A stretch of DNA of 64,000 nucleotides, taken from assembly GCA_963693305.1 (NCBI GenBank), contig OY855904.1, forward strand, positions 33,265,917 to 33,329,916, in the 5' to 3' direction. The notes beneath the pieces were generated by a model. The model ran no database searches. It worked only from the letters and a program-made list of their open reading frames with translations, and was not told the DNA's origin. Positions 1-11,351 of the stretch are shown here, piece by piece; the stretch's first letter is position 1; the number at the start of each line of letters is the position of its first letter. The DNA is from Meandrina meandrites (Eukaryota; Cnidaria; Anthozoa; Scleractinia; Meandrinidae). Position numbers and translations under genes: made by a program.

Positions 1-102
1 TATTCATACTCTACAACGTTACAATACGCTACTTACAGTACACCACTTAATAACTTACTATTTTCTCAAATGCATACTTATATACTTTTTTACTGACTAC
101 AG

Positions 103-596
103 GTTTTTGTCAAACACGTACCACCAGTTGTCGTTGTGGCTCCAACAAAAGGACGACAAAATATCATAAGAGAAAGTACAACAACAGCAAGAGATGCCAA
201 TGTTTACTGAAATATAACAGTTGTAGTAATTTGTGCAAGTGTTCAGGCCAGTGTGGCGAAAAACTGTGTAAAAAGCATATTCAACGTAAAAAAAAAAGGT
301 TATCAACTCAAAAGATGAGGCATGTACTCCAGACATCTAATAGAAAACTTAAACCACCTGCTAGCAACTCAGCTAACTCATTCAATTTTCTGGAAGTTTG
401 TGTTTTATGTGCTATTATGCTTTTCTTAAAAAAAAAAACAGGGACTCGATGTCGGCCTGAGGATGTACATTCAATGTACAATCAAGTTATTGACAGTTTG
501 TTAGAATTTGGTATTGTACTTCCACTTGAAAGAAGAACAATGGATGCAGTTTTTAATGAATTTAAAAAACTGGAAAAGGATTTTAATGATAAATAG
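103..596 (+). CDS. 3' terminal exon of an unidentified cysteine-rich protein (partial)
   Basis: A frame stays open from a good 3' splice site (pyrimidine-rich stretch ending in cag at 100-102) to TAG at 594-596, giving about 163 residues after a two-base split codon. The first half holds paired cysteines: a CRC cluster, then a CQC, then C-x3-C-x-C-x3-C-x4-C (CSNLCKCSGQCGEKLC), followed by a Lys/Arg-rich stretch. This spacing loosely resembles CXC (tesmin-type) metal-binding clusters. The C-terminal 50 residues look helical and charged. A short intron before position 430 cannot be excluded, because an A-rich stretch ending in cag lies there. The 5' exons lie outside the window. I do not recognise the protein and assign no function. 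A C-terminal domain of a transposon-encoded protein is an alternative. Confidence 0.55.
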
Positions 597-1273
597 TACT
601 TGTGATCGACAGCATGCCATTGTATGTTTATTTCATAATTCAGATCTGTTTGTTACACGTTAATATTTTTTCTCATTTCCACTTTAACAATTTATTTGGA
701 ATAAGGATTGTTCTTCTATTCTTCTATTGGCGATCTTGTAGACTTTCTATTCTGCTGACGTTATTGTTACAAATGTATGGGGGGGGGGGGGGGGGGAGGA
801 GGGAAATGACAACTTTCGTCAAGTTTTTCTCGAGTTTCCTTCGGTGAAATTTCGTAAAAGTTAGTAAACCATGTTTCGTATCAGTTGGCAAATCTTCAAA
901 AGGTTTTTCACTTACTATGCCAGATATGCAGTTATTGTTTCATACAATTTTGTCTACAGTCTGTTACTCTTATTCAAATATATACGTTTAAATACGCAGT
1001 TAATGTTAAAATTTATCATTGTATTACTATTGGACAAAATGTTTTAATGAGTAAACAAGAAATTACCTCAGTGACCACTGCTTGTTTTCAACAAATGTTC
1101 AGATACCGTTTTTTGTTCATTCATAACCAGTTATTTCGCAGAAATAAAAGAGTGTAAAGAGTGTCAAACTTCTTATATTTGGGGAACGCATACATACTGG
1201 CTTCACACAGACTTTGGTGGCCGGGTTTCTACTTCTTGTAAGAACTGAGCTACTCGGTTAGTTACTATAATAT

Positions 1274-1339
<66 letters not shown>

Positions 1340-1930
1340 GTAATACTAATAATGATAATGATAATGATGATGATGATGATAGTTTATTTCTAGCGCATTA
1401 CATTAAGGAATCTCAATGCTCTTACAAGATATATAAAAGGAAAATGAAAACTATAACAATGGCTGCGGTCACATCTAGGACGTAACTTAAGTTTAACTTT
1501 AGTTAGCCTCAAGTTAAGTGACGTCAGCATCAACTGTAGTTCGCTCTTTCCGTTAGACAGCGCCGTATATTAAAGGAGAAGTTCACTCCAGAATGGCCAT
1601 TTATTTTCTTTACGCCAATAAAAAGTTTATACAAAAATATGTTATTCACCAAAATTTCAGCTTCCAACGAGCGCTAAATCCCTACGAAATCTTTCTCTAA
1701 AGTAGCCCAAAATTCGACAATTGAACGCCGCCATCTTGGAGCTAGTAATGTATGCGTGACGTCAAAGAGCTCAGCGTGAAGTTTAGCGGGAAAATTTAAA
1801 TACTTCAAATTCCTTGTTTCTTTGAAGTGGCGTTTGTTTGTCAAAATGCCTGTCTGAAAGGAAAGAAAAGGTGAAAGGTTTTTTTGTATCTCTTGGAGCT
1901 CTGTTTGAGAAACATGGAGCTGCACAGTGG
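597..1930. other. intergenic stretch with poly-G tract and AAT microsatellite
   Basis: No convincing gene is seen. The stretch holds an 18-base G run (779-796), an (AAT)n tract at about 1270-1340 grading into GATGAT, then gatagtttatttctagcgc. That last motif resembles the 3' ends of invertebrate non-LTR elements followed by a microsatellite tail (inference). About 1572-1910 includes ttaaaggagaagttcactcc, which looks like the end of a TTAA-type MITE, but I found no matching second end. Confidence 0.4.
1272..1340. repeat. (AAT)n microsatellite
   Basis: Near-perfect AAT/ATA trinucleotide repeat of more than 20 units, degrading on the right into AATGAT and GATGAT units up to about 1380. Confidence 0.95.
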
Positions 1931-4900
1931 TTAATGTCTAGCAATGATAGTGATGGTAGTTCATGTCGAGTGATGTAATTCATGCCTAGTGATGGTAGGT
2001 CATGTCTAGTGATGGTAGTTAATGTCTAGTGATGGTAGTTCATGTTTAGTGACGGTAGTTCATGTCTAGTGATGGTAGTTCATGTCTAGTAATGGTGGTT
2101 CACGTCTAGTGATGGTGGTTCATGTCTAGTGATGGCAGTTCATGTCTAGTGATGGTAGTTCATGCCTAGTGATGGTAGTTCATGTCTAGTGATGGTAGGT
2201 CATGTCTAGTGATGGTAGGTCATGTCTAGTGACGATGGTTCATGTCCAGTGATGGTAGTTCATGTCTAGTGATGATAGTTCATGTCTAGTGACGGTAGTT
2301 CATGTCTAGTGATGGTAGTTCATGTCTAGTGATGGTAGTTCATGTCTAGTGACGGTAGTTCATGTCTAGTGATGATAGTTCATGTCTAGTGACGGTAGTT
2401 CATGTCTAGTGATGGTAGTTCATGTCTAGTGATGGTAGTTCATGTCTAGTGACGGTAGTTCATGTCTAGTGATGGTAGTTCATGTCTAGTGATGGTGGTT
2501 CATGTCTAATGACGGTAGTTCATGTCTAGTGATGGTAGTTCATGTCTAGTGATGGTAGTTCATGTCTAGTGATGATAGTTCACGTCTAGTGATGGTAATT
2601 CATGTCTAGTGATAATAGTTCATGTCTAGTGATGGTAGTTCATGTCTAGTGATGGTAGTTCATGTCTAGTGATGGTAGTTCTTGTCTAGTGATGGTAGTT
2701 CATGTCTAGTGATGGTAGTTCATGTCTAGTGATGGTAGTTCATGTCTAGTGATGGTAATTCATGTCTAGTGATAATAGTTCACGTCCAGTGATGGTAGTT
2801 CATGTCTAGTGATGGTGGTTCATGTCTAATGACGGTAGTTCATGTCTAGTGATGATAGTTCACGTCTAGTGATGGTAATTCATGTCTAGTGATAATAGTT
2901 CACGTCCAGTGATGGTAGTTCATGTCTAGTGATGGTAGTTCATGTCCAGTGATGGTAGTTCATGTCTAGTGATGGTAGTTCATGTCTAGTGATGGTAGTT
3001 CATGTCTAGTGATGGTAGTTCATGTCTAGTGATGGTAGTTCATGTCTAGTGATGGTAGTTCATGTCTAGTGATGGTAGTTCATGTCTAGTGATGGTAGTT
3101 CATGTCTAGTGATGGTAGTTCTTGTCTAGTGATGATTGTGTAGTGATGGTAATTCATGTCTACTGATGATAGTTCATTTCTAGTGATGGTAGGTCATGTC
3201 TAGTGATGGTAGTTCATGTCTAGTGATGGTAGTTCATGTCTAGTGATGGTAGGTCATGTCTAATGATGGTAATTCATGTCTAGTGATGGTGGTTCATGTC
3301 TAGTAATGATAGGTCATGTCTAGTGATGATAGGTCATGTCTAGTGATGGTAGTTCATGTCTAGTGATGGTAGTTCACGTCTAGTGATGGTGGTTCATGTC
3401 TAGTGATGGGGTTCATGTCTAGTGATGGCAGTTCATGTCTAGTGATGGTAGTTCTTGTCTAGTGATGGTAGTTCATGTCTAGTGATGGTAGTTCATGTCT
3501 AGTGATGGTAGTTCTTGTCTAGTGATGATAATTCATGTCTAGTGATGGTAGTTCATGTCTAGTGATGGTAGTTCATGTCTAGTGATGATAGTGCATGTCT
3601 AATGATGGTAATTCATGTCTAGTGATGGTAGTTCATGTCTAGTGATGGTGGTTCATGTATAGTAATGATAGTTCATGTCTAGTGATGGTAGTTCATGTCT
3701 AGTGACGGAAGTTCATTTCTAGTGTCGGTAGGTCATGTCTAGTGATGATAGTTCATGTCTAGTGACGGTAGTTCATATCTAGTGATAGTGGTTCATGTCT
3801 AGTGATGGTGGTTCATGTCCAGTGATGGTAGTTCATGTCTAGTGATGGTAGGTCATGTCTAGTGATGGTAGGTCACGTCTAGTGATGGTAGTTCATGTCT
3901 AGTGATGATAGTTCATGTCTAGTGATGATAGTTCATGTCTAGTGATGGTAGTTCATGTCTAGTGATGATAGTTCATGTCTAGTGATGGTAGTTCATGTCT
4001 AGTGATGGTAATTCATGTCTAGTGATGGTAGTTCATGTCTAGTGATGATAGTTCATGTCTAGTGATGGTAGTTCATGTCTAGTGATGATAGTTCATGTCT
4101 AGTGATGGTAGTTCATGTCTAGTAATGGTAATTCATGTCTAGTGATGGTAGTTCATGTCTAGTGATGATAGTTCATTTCTAGTGATGGTAGTTCGTGTCT
4201 AGTGATGGTAGTTCATGTCTAGTAATGGTAGTTCATGTCTAGTGTTGGTAATTCATGTCTAGTGATAATAGTTCATGTCTAGTGATGGTAATTCATGTCT
4301 AGTGATGGTAGTTCATGTCTAGTGATGATAGTTCATGTCTAGTGATGGTAGTTCATGTCTAGTGATGGTAGTTCATGTCTAGTGATGGTAGTTCATGTCT
4401 AGTGATGGTAGTTCATGTCTAGTGATGGTAATTCATGTCTAGTGATGATAGTTCATGTCTAGTGATGGTAGATCATGTCTAGTGATGGTAGGTCACGTCT
4501 AGTGATGGTAGTTCATGTCTAGTGATGGTAGTTCATGTCTAGTGATGGTAGTTCATGTCTAGTGATGATAATTCATGTCTAGTGATGATAGTTCATGTCT
4601 AGTGATGATAGTTCATGTCTAGTGATGGTAGTTCATGTCTAGTGATGATAGTTCATGTCTAGTGATGATAGTTCATGTCTAGTGATGATAGTTCATTTCT
4701 AGTGATGGTAGTTCGTGTCTAGTGATGGTAGTTCATGTCTAGTAATGGTAGTTCATGTCTAGTGTTGGTAATTCATGTCTAGTGATAATAGTTCATGTCT
4801 AGTGATGGTAATTCATGTCTAGTGATGGTAGTTCATGTCTAGTGATGATAGTTCATGTCTAGTGATGGTAGTTCATGTCTAGTGATGGTAGTTCATGTCT

Positions 4901-5275
4901 AGTGATGGTAATTCATGTCTAGTGATGATAGTTCATGTCTAGTGATGGTAGATCATGTCTAGTGATGGTAGGTCACGTCTAGTGATGGTAGTTCATGTCT
5001 AGTGATGGTAGTTCATGTCTAGTGATGGTAGTTCATGTCTAGTGATGATAATTCATGTCTAGTGATGATAGTTCATGTCTAGTGATGATAGTTCATGTCT
5101 AGTGATGGTAGTTCATGTCTAGTGATGATAGTTCATGTCTAGTGATGGTAGTTCATGTCTAGTAATGGTAATTCATGTCTAGTGATGGTAGTTCATGTCT
5201 AGTGATGATAGTTCATGTCTAGTGATGTCTGGTGATGGTAGTTCATGTCTAGTGATGATAGTTGGCGTCTTGTGA
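1931..5275. repeat. 20-bp minisatellite, about 167 copies
   Basis: The consensus unit is catgtctagtgatggtagtt, tandemly repeated in near-perfect 20-bp register with a few phase slips, for example near 3135-3150, 3410 and 5225. Each unit contains CTAG, and the unit length is not a multiple of three, so the array cannot encode a long protein. Variant units (gatgatagtt, gacggtagtt, ggtcacgtct, gttggtaatt, gataatagtt) recur in ordered blocks, showing internal segmental duplication. The edges decay: 1921-1990 on the left and 5225-5395 on the right carry degenerate units. Confidence 0.97.
4181..5100. repeat. higher-order duplication inside the minisatellite
   Basis: A block of about 25 variant units starting with the rare gttcgtgtct unit (4191) and ending past the gatcatgtct and ggtcacgtct units (about 4500) is repeated. 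The second gttcgtgtct lies at 4711, offset 520 bp, while the second gatcatgtct lies 480 bp downstream of the first. The copies therefore differ by loss or gain of two 20-bp units. Unequal exchange or slippage of a multi-unit block explains this. Confidence 0.85.
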
Positions 5276-6010
5276 TGTTTGTTCATGCGTAATGACGTTG
5301 GAGTACTTCTACTGAGGGTAATTAACGCTTAATAATGATAAATGATGCCTAGTGGTGTCAAATGATGTTAAGTGACACTAGGTGACGGCATAAGTGAAGT
5401 AATTTTTGGAGGATTTTTTGTTTCGTGTACTTGAACACGAACGTATTACCAGTATGCTCTTACAACCAAATGCGTCAATGTGAACTGGAATTGTCAGTTG
5501 TCTCGCGCATTTTGCACTTTTCCCTCTCTCCCTCCCTCCCTCCCTCCGACTTCTCCTACTGTTGCTTTCTCCAACTGGTCGCCGCGTGCGTAATCAGTGA
5601 ACCTTCGACTACATGACTGTCCTGTTTACACGTATATTGTGGAAAGACATTTCGAGGGATGACAAGGTGCGGGGGACGATCGAGGTTGGTCTCTTTTCTA
5701 GGCAAGAATTTTCTCTCCTTTTTTCTTTATTCTTGGTAGGAATGTTTCACATCTTTAGGTTATACAAGAAACTTTATTTATTTTTATTTGATTCTACTGA
5801 AAATTTCAAGAGTAGCAGGGTTGCGTTTCTTAGATATTTTTTAGTTTTCTCCTTTGTTGCACCATTATTTCCCTCCACCTTGTGCAGAAATGTTTGTTCA
5901 GGCCTTCAAAAATTCTTCGTCACCTGGCTTAGGGGGAAGATGTCCGCCCCAACCCAATCGCGCGTCACACAGAACAGACAAAACTAAGAGGAATCGTTTA
6001 ATTGGCTTTC
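5276..6010. other. intergenic, no gene supported
   Basis: Contains degenerate minisatellite units to about 5395 and a short (CCCT)n tract near 5521-5549. Two open frames overlap here (5425-5616 and 5613-5987), but they have no recognisable domain, splice context or family resemblance and I do not call them. Confidence 0.5.
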
Positions 6011-6016
6011 TTTATT
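6011..6016 (-). terminator. candidate poly(A) signal for the 6.3-7.3 kb gene
   Basis: tttatt on the + strand reads AATAAA on the - strand, about 290 bp beyond the stop at 6305. Confidence 0.45.
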
Positions 6017-6304
6017 GAAAAATATCTCATTACAGTACAGAAATTGAAATTCATCCTGTAGGCACACCCTTCACGCATACTAGTAGTGTATATCGATGTT
6101 TTACATATGTAAAATTCAGTCTAAACTATAAAACAAAGCTGAGCGTATTTATCGTCCGGCAAAAAGCCAAAGTCTCTACTCAATCTAAAATATTAATAGA
6201 CTAAGCCTTATAACGATAAAGCCCTTAGGTTGTGGCAACCAGAATGCAATTTGAGCATGGAAATCATGTTTCAGGCTCGGAAACCGCCACATGAGTTTTG
6301 CAAG

Positions 6305-7342
6305 TCAGAAAAATGGATGAAACAATTGCTTAAGAAAGAACTCATCCAACACAAATCTCTCACCCTTCTTCGGGATCTCAGTGGCAAAAAAGCGAATTAT
6401 CTCCTTGACTGACTTGTTTTTGTCATTATGCAAATATTTGATGTCATCAGCCACGGTTTTGGCGAGTGGATAGCCATATTCTGGGAACGGCCTGCCAGCA
6501 TCGGATTCCTCTTCTACCGTCTTTTGGATCTTATCAAATGGTCTGTCATTGTAGTATCCTCCAGTTGCATAATACATTTCCGTCTTATAACTGTCGAAGT
6601 ACTCAGAGATTTTCCTCCACGTAGCAGCCATTTTTACGAGGTCTTTATAACTCTTTGGTTGAAGCCCTGCATCTTTTACGAGCCCATCCAATACTTTTTT
6701 TCATGGCTGTTTGGAACTTGGTCACTTGGGCTTGCCTTTTCGCAACATTATCTGTTGCATCATTCAACTGTTCCAGCGTCCAGACTCCCAATCCAATTGT
6801 AGTGGCAAGGCCTGCTACCCCGAACACTATCCCGGCGATGTTCACACCATTGATGGCTATTTGAAGCTTTGAGGTTCTGGGGAAGGAACTTTCTTCCTCT
6901 GGTTCAACTGGGGGTGTTTCACCATCAAGCGGAACGTCGTCAAAAGGGCCTTCTTCAGGTTGTTCTGTAGGATCTTCAGAAAGATCTTTACTCTTTTTGT
7001 TCCGAAGGTAGCGAACAATCTGAAGAATGCCAGAGATCATCCCTGCAGCGCTTCCAGCGTAGCCCAACACTTTTCCTAGAGTTTTGACTGCTTCATAACC
7101 TTCCGCACCAGAAATAGGACCTTGGTCTAGCTGGTCTAGCAGGTCGCTCGGCAGTGTATCTATGGCCTTCTTAGATATGATCGTACAGGTTGCTAGCTGA
7201 ATTCACATCATCCCGTAGCTTCTTCGCCTTTTCGTGCAATTCATCCATTTTCTCTGTTTTCAGCGACACCAAAACCAATGCCAGCTCCTATGTTCCCGAA
7301 TCCAAGAATTACCTTGGTAATTGCAAGACCGATTCCTGCCAT
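6305..7342 (-). pseudogene. helical-hairpin protein family member, frameshifted
   Basis: A single-exon coding remnant on the - strand starts at an ATG at 7342 and ends at a stop at 6305-6307. Its homology to the + strand gene at 9447-10389 runs through three reading frames. Successive +1 shifts occur near 7245 (an A-run), near 7170-7180, and in an A7 run near 6697-6703. The segments show an N-terminal hydrophobic glycine-rich stretch (MAGIGLAITKVILGFGNIGA), a coiled-coil-like segment, a leucine-rich part, a central hydrophobic stretch (GIVFGVAGLATTIGLGVWTL), then more helices and an acidic insert. An AATAAA on the - strand at 6011-6016 could serve as poly(A) signal. Helix, hydrophobic hairpin, helix architecture recalls alpha-pore-forming or apolipoprotein-L-like proteins, but that is shape only. 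It is either a pseudogene or a gene with assembly errors in homopolymers. Confidence 0.65.
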
Positions 7343-7994
7343 CTCAGATTCTGCGTGCGAATGATGAATGACAAAGACGCTATGCTCTTCTCGAATGGCA
7401 ACTCAGAGTACTTATACTCCCTCAGTGTCCATGATTGGTCATTTTGTGGTACATGCTTGACGGCATGCGGTCAAACTTGCACCACACGTTTTCAATTTTC
7501 ACGTGTAGTAGTAAATTTTGCATTGTTTCATTTCGTGATCTTGTCCTGATGCATTAATTCATAAATTCTTTCTCGTCGCCACACGCAAATCAAAACAGTG
7601 GCAGACACTCTTGGCGGGGAGCCCTACACATGATCTCAGGGAGTTGTACCGACAATTTAGGTGGGTGTATTCGAATCGCTTTTTGAATCCCTTACCCTAT
7701 TTAAGACCACACCCTACCCAGGGACAATGTGTCAAGTTAATTGCACTTCTCAAGGGAAGAGAATAACAATTTTAATACACAAACGATAGCCTATTTCAGA
7801 CCAGAATGACCTAAATCTGTACAATCATATTTTAGATCAAAACGGCTAAAAAACGAAACCATGCCCTTTAGCGGGCGTTTGAACCGCACATACCTTTATG
7901 ACTTATATAACTTCCCACCGGGCTTTTGAGGGTTCTTATGAAAGCTTCAGACGATCATTTTTGTCACTGTTTACACGAGCTTGACGGAGGGGTC

Positions 7995-8110
7995 CGACGT
8001 ATTTTTTTGGGGTTGAAAATTTACACGCTCGGTATTTTTTTGGGTCAAGAGATCTGTCACGTATTTTTTTAGGTCTTAAAAAAATACACGTATTTTTTTA
8101 GGTCTTATCT
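7995..8110. repeat. short direct repeats of an acgtatttttttaggtc-type unit
   Basis: Four related T-run units (gacgtatttttttggggt, ggtatttttttgggtc, acgtatttttttaggtc twice) occur within 115 bp. Confidence 0.6.
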
Positions 8111-8358
8111 CCGAGCGGACTTTTCGTTTCGGACAAACAATACTGCAAGGCTGATCGTACTACATAAAAAGTAAACTTTGTGAGACACCAACACGACTAG
8201 AACCGATATAGCAGGATTGCAACCGTGGACAGCTGTTTCGTTCTTATTGGAACTCATCAGCACGGTGTAGCAAATCTAAATGAAGCCAGCGAAAGAGCCA
8301 ACGCAAATAGATTGCCCAATAACCCGTACACTATATCAAGTTCCGTACTTTGAACTCA

Positions 8359-8407
8359 CTTGTCCCCCGAATCACGCACTGCCACATCACGTGTTTCGGG
8401 GGACAAG
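8359..8407. repeat. hairpin, 13-bp perfect arms
   Basis: Left arm cttgtcccccgaa is followed after 23 bp by ttcgggggacaag. It could be a tiny inverted-repeat element or a structured site. Confidence 0.7.
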
Positions 8408-8634
8408 AAGACCCGATGATGATGAAGACCCGATGATGTCTCGGTCAGAACAAAATTCGTTGCAAACTCTACATTGTTTCAGTTCTTGAGCTCTTGCTGA
8501 CACATCATGAACGCTTGAAATTCCTTCACGCCGTGATCATGCAGACAGTTAATAAATGGGACGTCCTATATGTCATGGAAACGGTAGCTTTTGAAATTAA
8601 AAGTCGAAAGTATTTTGTCCAACCGCGTCAATTA

Positions 8635-8709
8635 TAGCCTCCCACGCAGTCGCTTTTAGGGGGAGCGAGTGCAATCCGATCTCCCCAAAAACGACTGCGT
8701 GGGAGGCTA
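8635..8709. mobile_element. small foldback MITE
   Basis: tagcctcccacgcagtcg on the left is matched by cgactgcgtgggaggcta on the right. The arms are about 30 bp (one mismatch near the g-run) around a 15-bp loop, 75 bp in total. The symmetrical compact form suggests a foldback MITE remnant. Confidence 0.7.
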
Positions 8710-9446
8710 CGTCTATTATAGAAATAAAACTGTATATGAGCCACACCCAAGAAGCGATATTCTGCTTTCTTTTTATGATTCCTATTAAAATTTTAGACGA
8801 CTATTGCCGTCACCGTATACATGAGCATGCGACACGTAGCAGGTGTCACGGATAAGAAAAGGTTTTGTCACACCTTAAGTGCGCTGTGAACACCAGACAG
8901 ATTTTGCCCAGTCATAATAATCAATTCCTTCGTGTACTACAACTTTTAATCGTTTTAATAATTTGAGGAAGTCTGAGACCCAGCCGCCGCTGTTCTGTTG
9001 CTGCATACTTCTAAGAGCAAAGGTCTCACAGCCGTTCCCGAGCCCGGAGCCCTCAACCACCCCCTTCCGGGGTGGGGGAGTACTGAAGGAGAGAAAGCGA
9101 GTTTTAAATCATACGATTGCTATCCGATATTTCTAATGCTTCCTTTCTTTTGTCATGGGACGATGAAGTCCTTACTCGTTGAAAGCTGAAAACCATTCCG
9201 TTTACATATCAAAAGCATTTCAAAGTCTATTCAGCACAGAACACGTTCCGTGACCGAAGATTGTTTGATGTACCGCGTGCAAACAATTCCCCTTCCCCGG
9301 AAATCAAGCTGCATGAAAAATCTTGTGACAAAATTACAACGACACGCCCAAAAAAGAGCGTCACGTGAGTTTGCTGGCATTGAAAGAAGGAGCGTTAGTA
9401 TTCTCTGTTCAGTATTCTTTCTTCGCATCCACTGCTTTGACTCATT

Positions 9447-10389
9447 ATGGGTATTGGAATCGCAATGGCAGCAATTGCCATCACTGCTACAGTATCAAGC
9501 GAGATTGCATTCGGCGTGGAAGAACACAAGAAGAAAAAAGAACTGACATCCGCCATTAGCAGTGCACAAAAAGCCATCCAGAACGCGAACGACTTCTACC
9601 AGAATGTGTACAAGGTCGTGAAGACTCGCTTGGAGCATCTGAAGCAGAACGTGCGCAAACTTCCAACCGACGCAGTAACTAAACTCAACCAGGAACTGCA
9701 GCTGAACTTAGGCGATTCTAGTAAGGCTGTGTACGACGCTGGGCTGGCCCTCGGTGGAACTGAAGGTGCCTTGGGTTTGTTTAGCCTTGTCTCCTTCGGC
9801 CTCACTAGGGCTGGAATAATCGTTGCAGATGGTATTGTTGCTAATTTTGCAGCCGTGGCGGGAGCGGTTGGAGGCGTTCTTGCAGTTGTCGGATTTGGCC
9901 TGACTCTGTACAACGGTATTACAGCTCTGCACAAGCTGAACGAAGCCATCGATAAAGTGAACAACAAACGGCAGCAAGCCGAAGACGTAATTTCAAAAAT
10001 GAAGAAGTCCCTTGATGGGCTCCTCAAGGCCTTGCACATCGACGTGGGAAAGTACGAAACCCTCAAAGATATATCGAACGACTGGTCCCAGCTCGCCCAA
10101 AAAGTCGACAAGTACTCGACGGCATTTTATTCCGCCATGATTGGTTTTTGCGACGGGAAAGGACGATGATCAAGTAAGAGATTTGCTGAAGCAATGAAAA
10201 TGTGCGAGTTTGAAGTCCGATGTACTGGCCCTAGCTCAATTCATCGAGTCAAACATCTTGGAAATGATGCGAGATGGCAAAACCAACGAGCAAGTCATCA
10301 ACTTCTATGCAAAGGAGCAACCTAATGAAGGGCTCCTATTTGTTATGGATCCGTATTTTGTGAGTCAGCTTCGCATGTACGGATATTGA
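9447..10389 (+). pseudogene. helical-hairpin protein family member, disrupted near the C-terminus
   Basis: Intronless gene. The main frame (9447-10169, 240 residues) starts at ATG with a hydrophobic N-terminus (GIGIAMAAIAITATV), then Lys-rich and amphipathic helices. About residues 120-158 form a long hydrophobic glycine/alanine-rich stretch (GIIVADGIVANFAAVAGAVG and on) that would form a membrane hairpin. A second helical bundle follows. Similarity to the - strand relative continues after the first stop in the +1 frame to TGA at 10387-10389, ending in a segment with a conserved aromatic tail. That frame also contains an in-frame TGA at 10195-10197. One frameshift around 10150-10170 plus this stop remove about 65 residues, unless the shorter product is functional. 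An AATAAA at 10602-10607 could be the poly(A) signal. Biochemical function is unknown; a pore-forming or apolipoprotein-L-like role is only a structural guess. Confidence 0.65.
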
Positions 10390-11350
10390 CATTTAATTTA
10401 CTTTTATGTATGTAGTGTTAAGAATTTGTTCACTGTTTGTCAACATAACATTTATTGCTGTACTGTAAATCATGGACTACCAGACAACTGTCTGAGTAAT
10501 GTTAATTTCTGCTGTGTAATGTAGTTTTAGAATTTTTTATTGACCAGCGGACCGCGGATCTATAATGCATAACTATCTCAACAAACTAAGAATAGAATTG
10601 AAATAAATTCCATACAGCGGTGATACGATTAATTAACGCTTTTTCCGTTCGACAGTGGAGAACACATCCCAACTTCGCATTGGTACTAACTATGGTCTGC
10701 TTGTGTCTTATCAACCGAGAGGGCCGCAAAAATCGAGATTTCCATGATGGCAGTGTAATAACTTCAAAGGAAAAACCTCTTTGCTCTGTATGGACGCAAG
10801 GTCTCGGGGAAAATGAACATCAGAAAAACACTGCCATGACTATTAACCTAGCTACCCACAAATAATCGAAACCTGCAACTTAATTTAACAAACCTCCAGA
10901 TACAGGAGTATTTTCAGGTGGGTGTGTGCACTAAGATCGCTATGAATCACGGTCAGTATTCAAAATCATTTGCATCAAGACTGTCCGCGCGTGGTTGATG
11001 GCTCCACTCATTGATGCAGTATGCCCAAATAGGTAAACATAGTAATGGTGCAATCGTGTCGACCGTGAGTCATGGAATTGTATTCCACAAAATACTGTCG
11101 AACTGAATTTAAAAAGAAAGAACCGTCTTAAAATGGCGAGTAAGCGAATGGCACTGCGCATCCTTACTGCGCATAATTTCACGCATGCCTTGCTTTCAAA
11201 GGCTCAACGAACGCCTTGTAGAAAATCGATCCTGCAACGGAACTTTCGAAAATCGCTCGTTTCGTCAAGCTTGCGCAGGAACGGAGACGCAAGGCATGAG
11301 ATTGTTAGCGCGCGCATTAAAAAAAAATGGCTGCTTTAAATCTCGTGCCC
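10390..11350. other. intergenic, no gene supported
   Basis: After the presumed 3' UTR, small open frames (10620-10865, 11133-11339 and overlapping antisense) have no recognisable content. I see no RNA gene. Confidence 0.5.
10602..10607 (+). terminator. candidate poly(A) signal
   Basis: AATAAA about 215 bp downstream of the last stop of the hairpin-protein gene. Confidence 0.5.
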
Positions 11351-11351
11351 A

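Larger units (their letters stand above)
7343..9446. other. divergent spacer between the two hairpin-protein genes
   Basis: About 2.1 kb separates the two divergent starts. It contains repeated cgtatttttttaggtctta-like units at about 7995-8110, two short hairpins (8359-8407 and 8635-8709) and no supported gene. Both promoters would have to lie here. Confidence 0.5.

Noticed and set aside
1931..5275. CRISPR-like array
   Set aside because: Units are contiguous 20-mers with no unique spacers, and the host is a eukaryote; it is a minisatellite.
5425..5987. Two overlapping small proteins
   Set aside because: Low complexity, no family resemblance and no supporting signals.
9596..10111. Antisense 171-residue frame
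   Set aside because: Shadow of the hairpin-protein gene, whose family resemblance is on the + strand.
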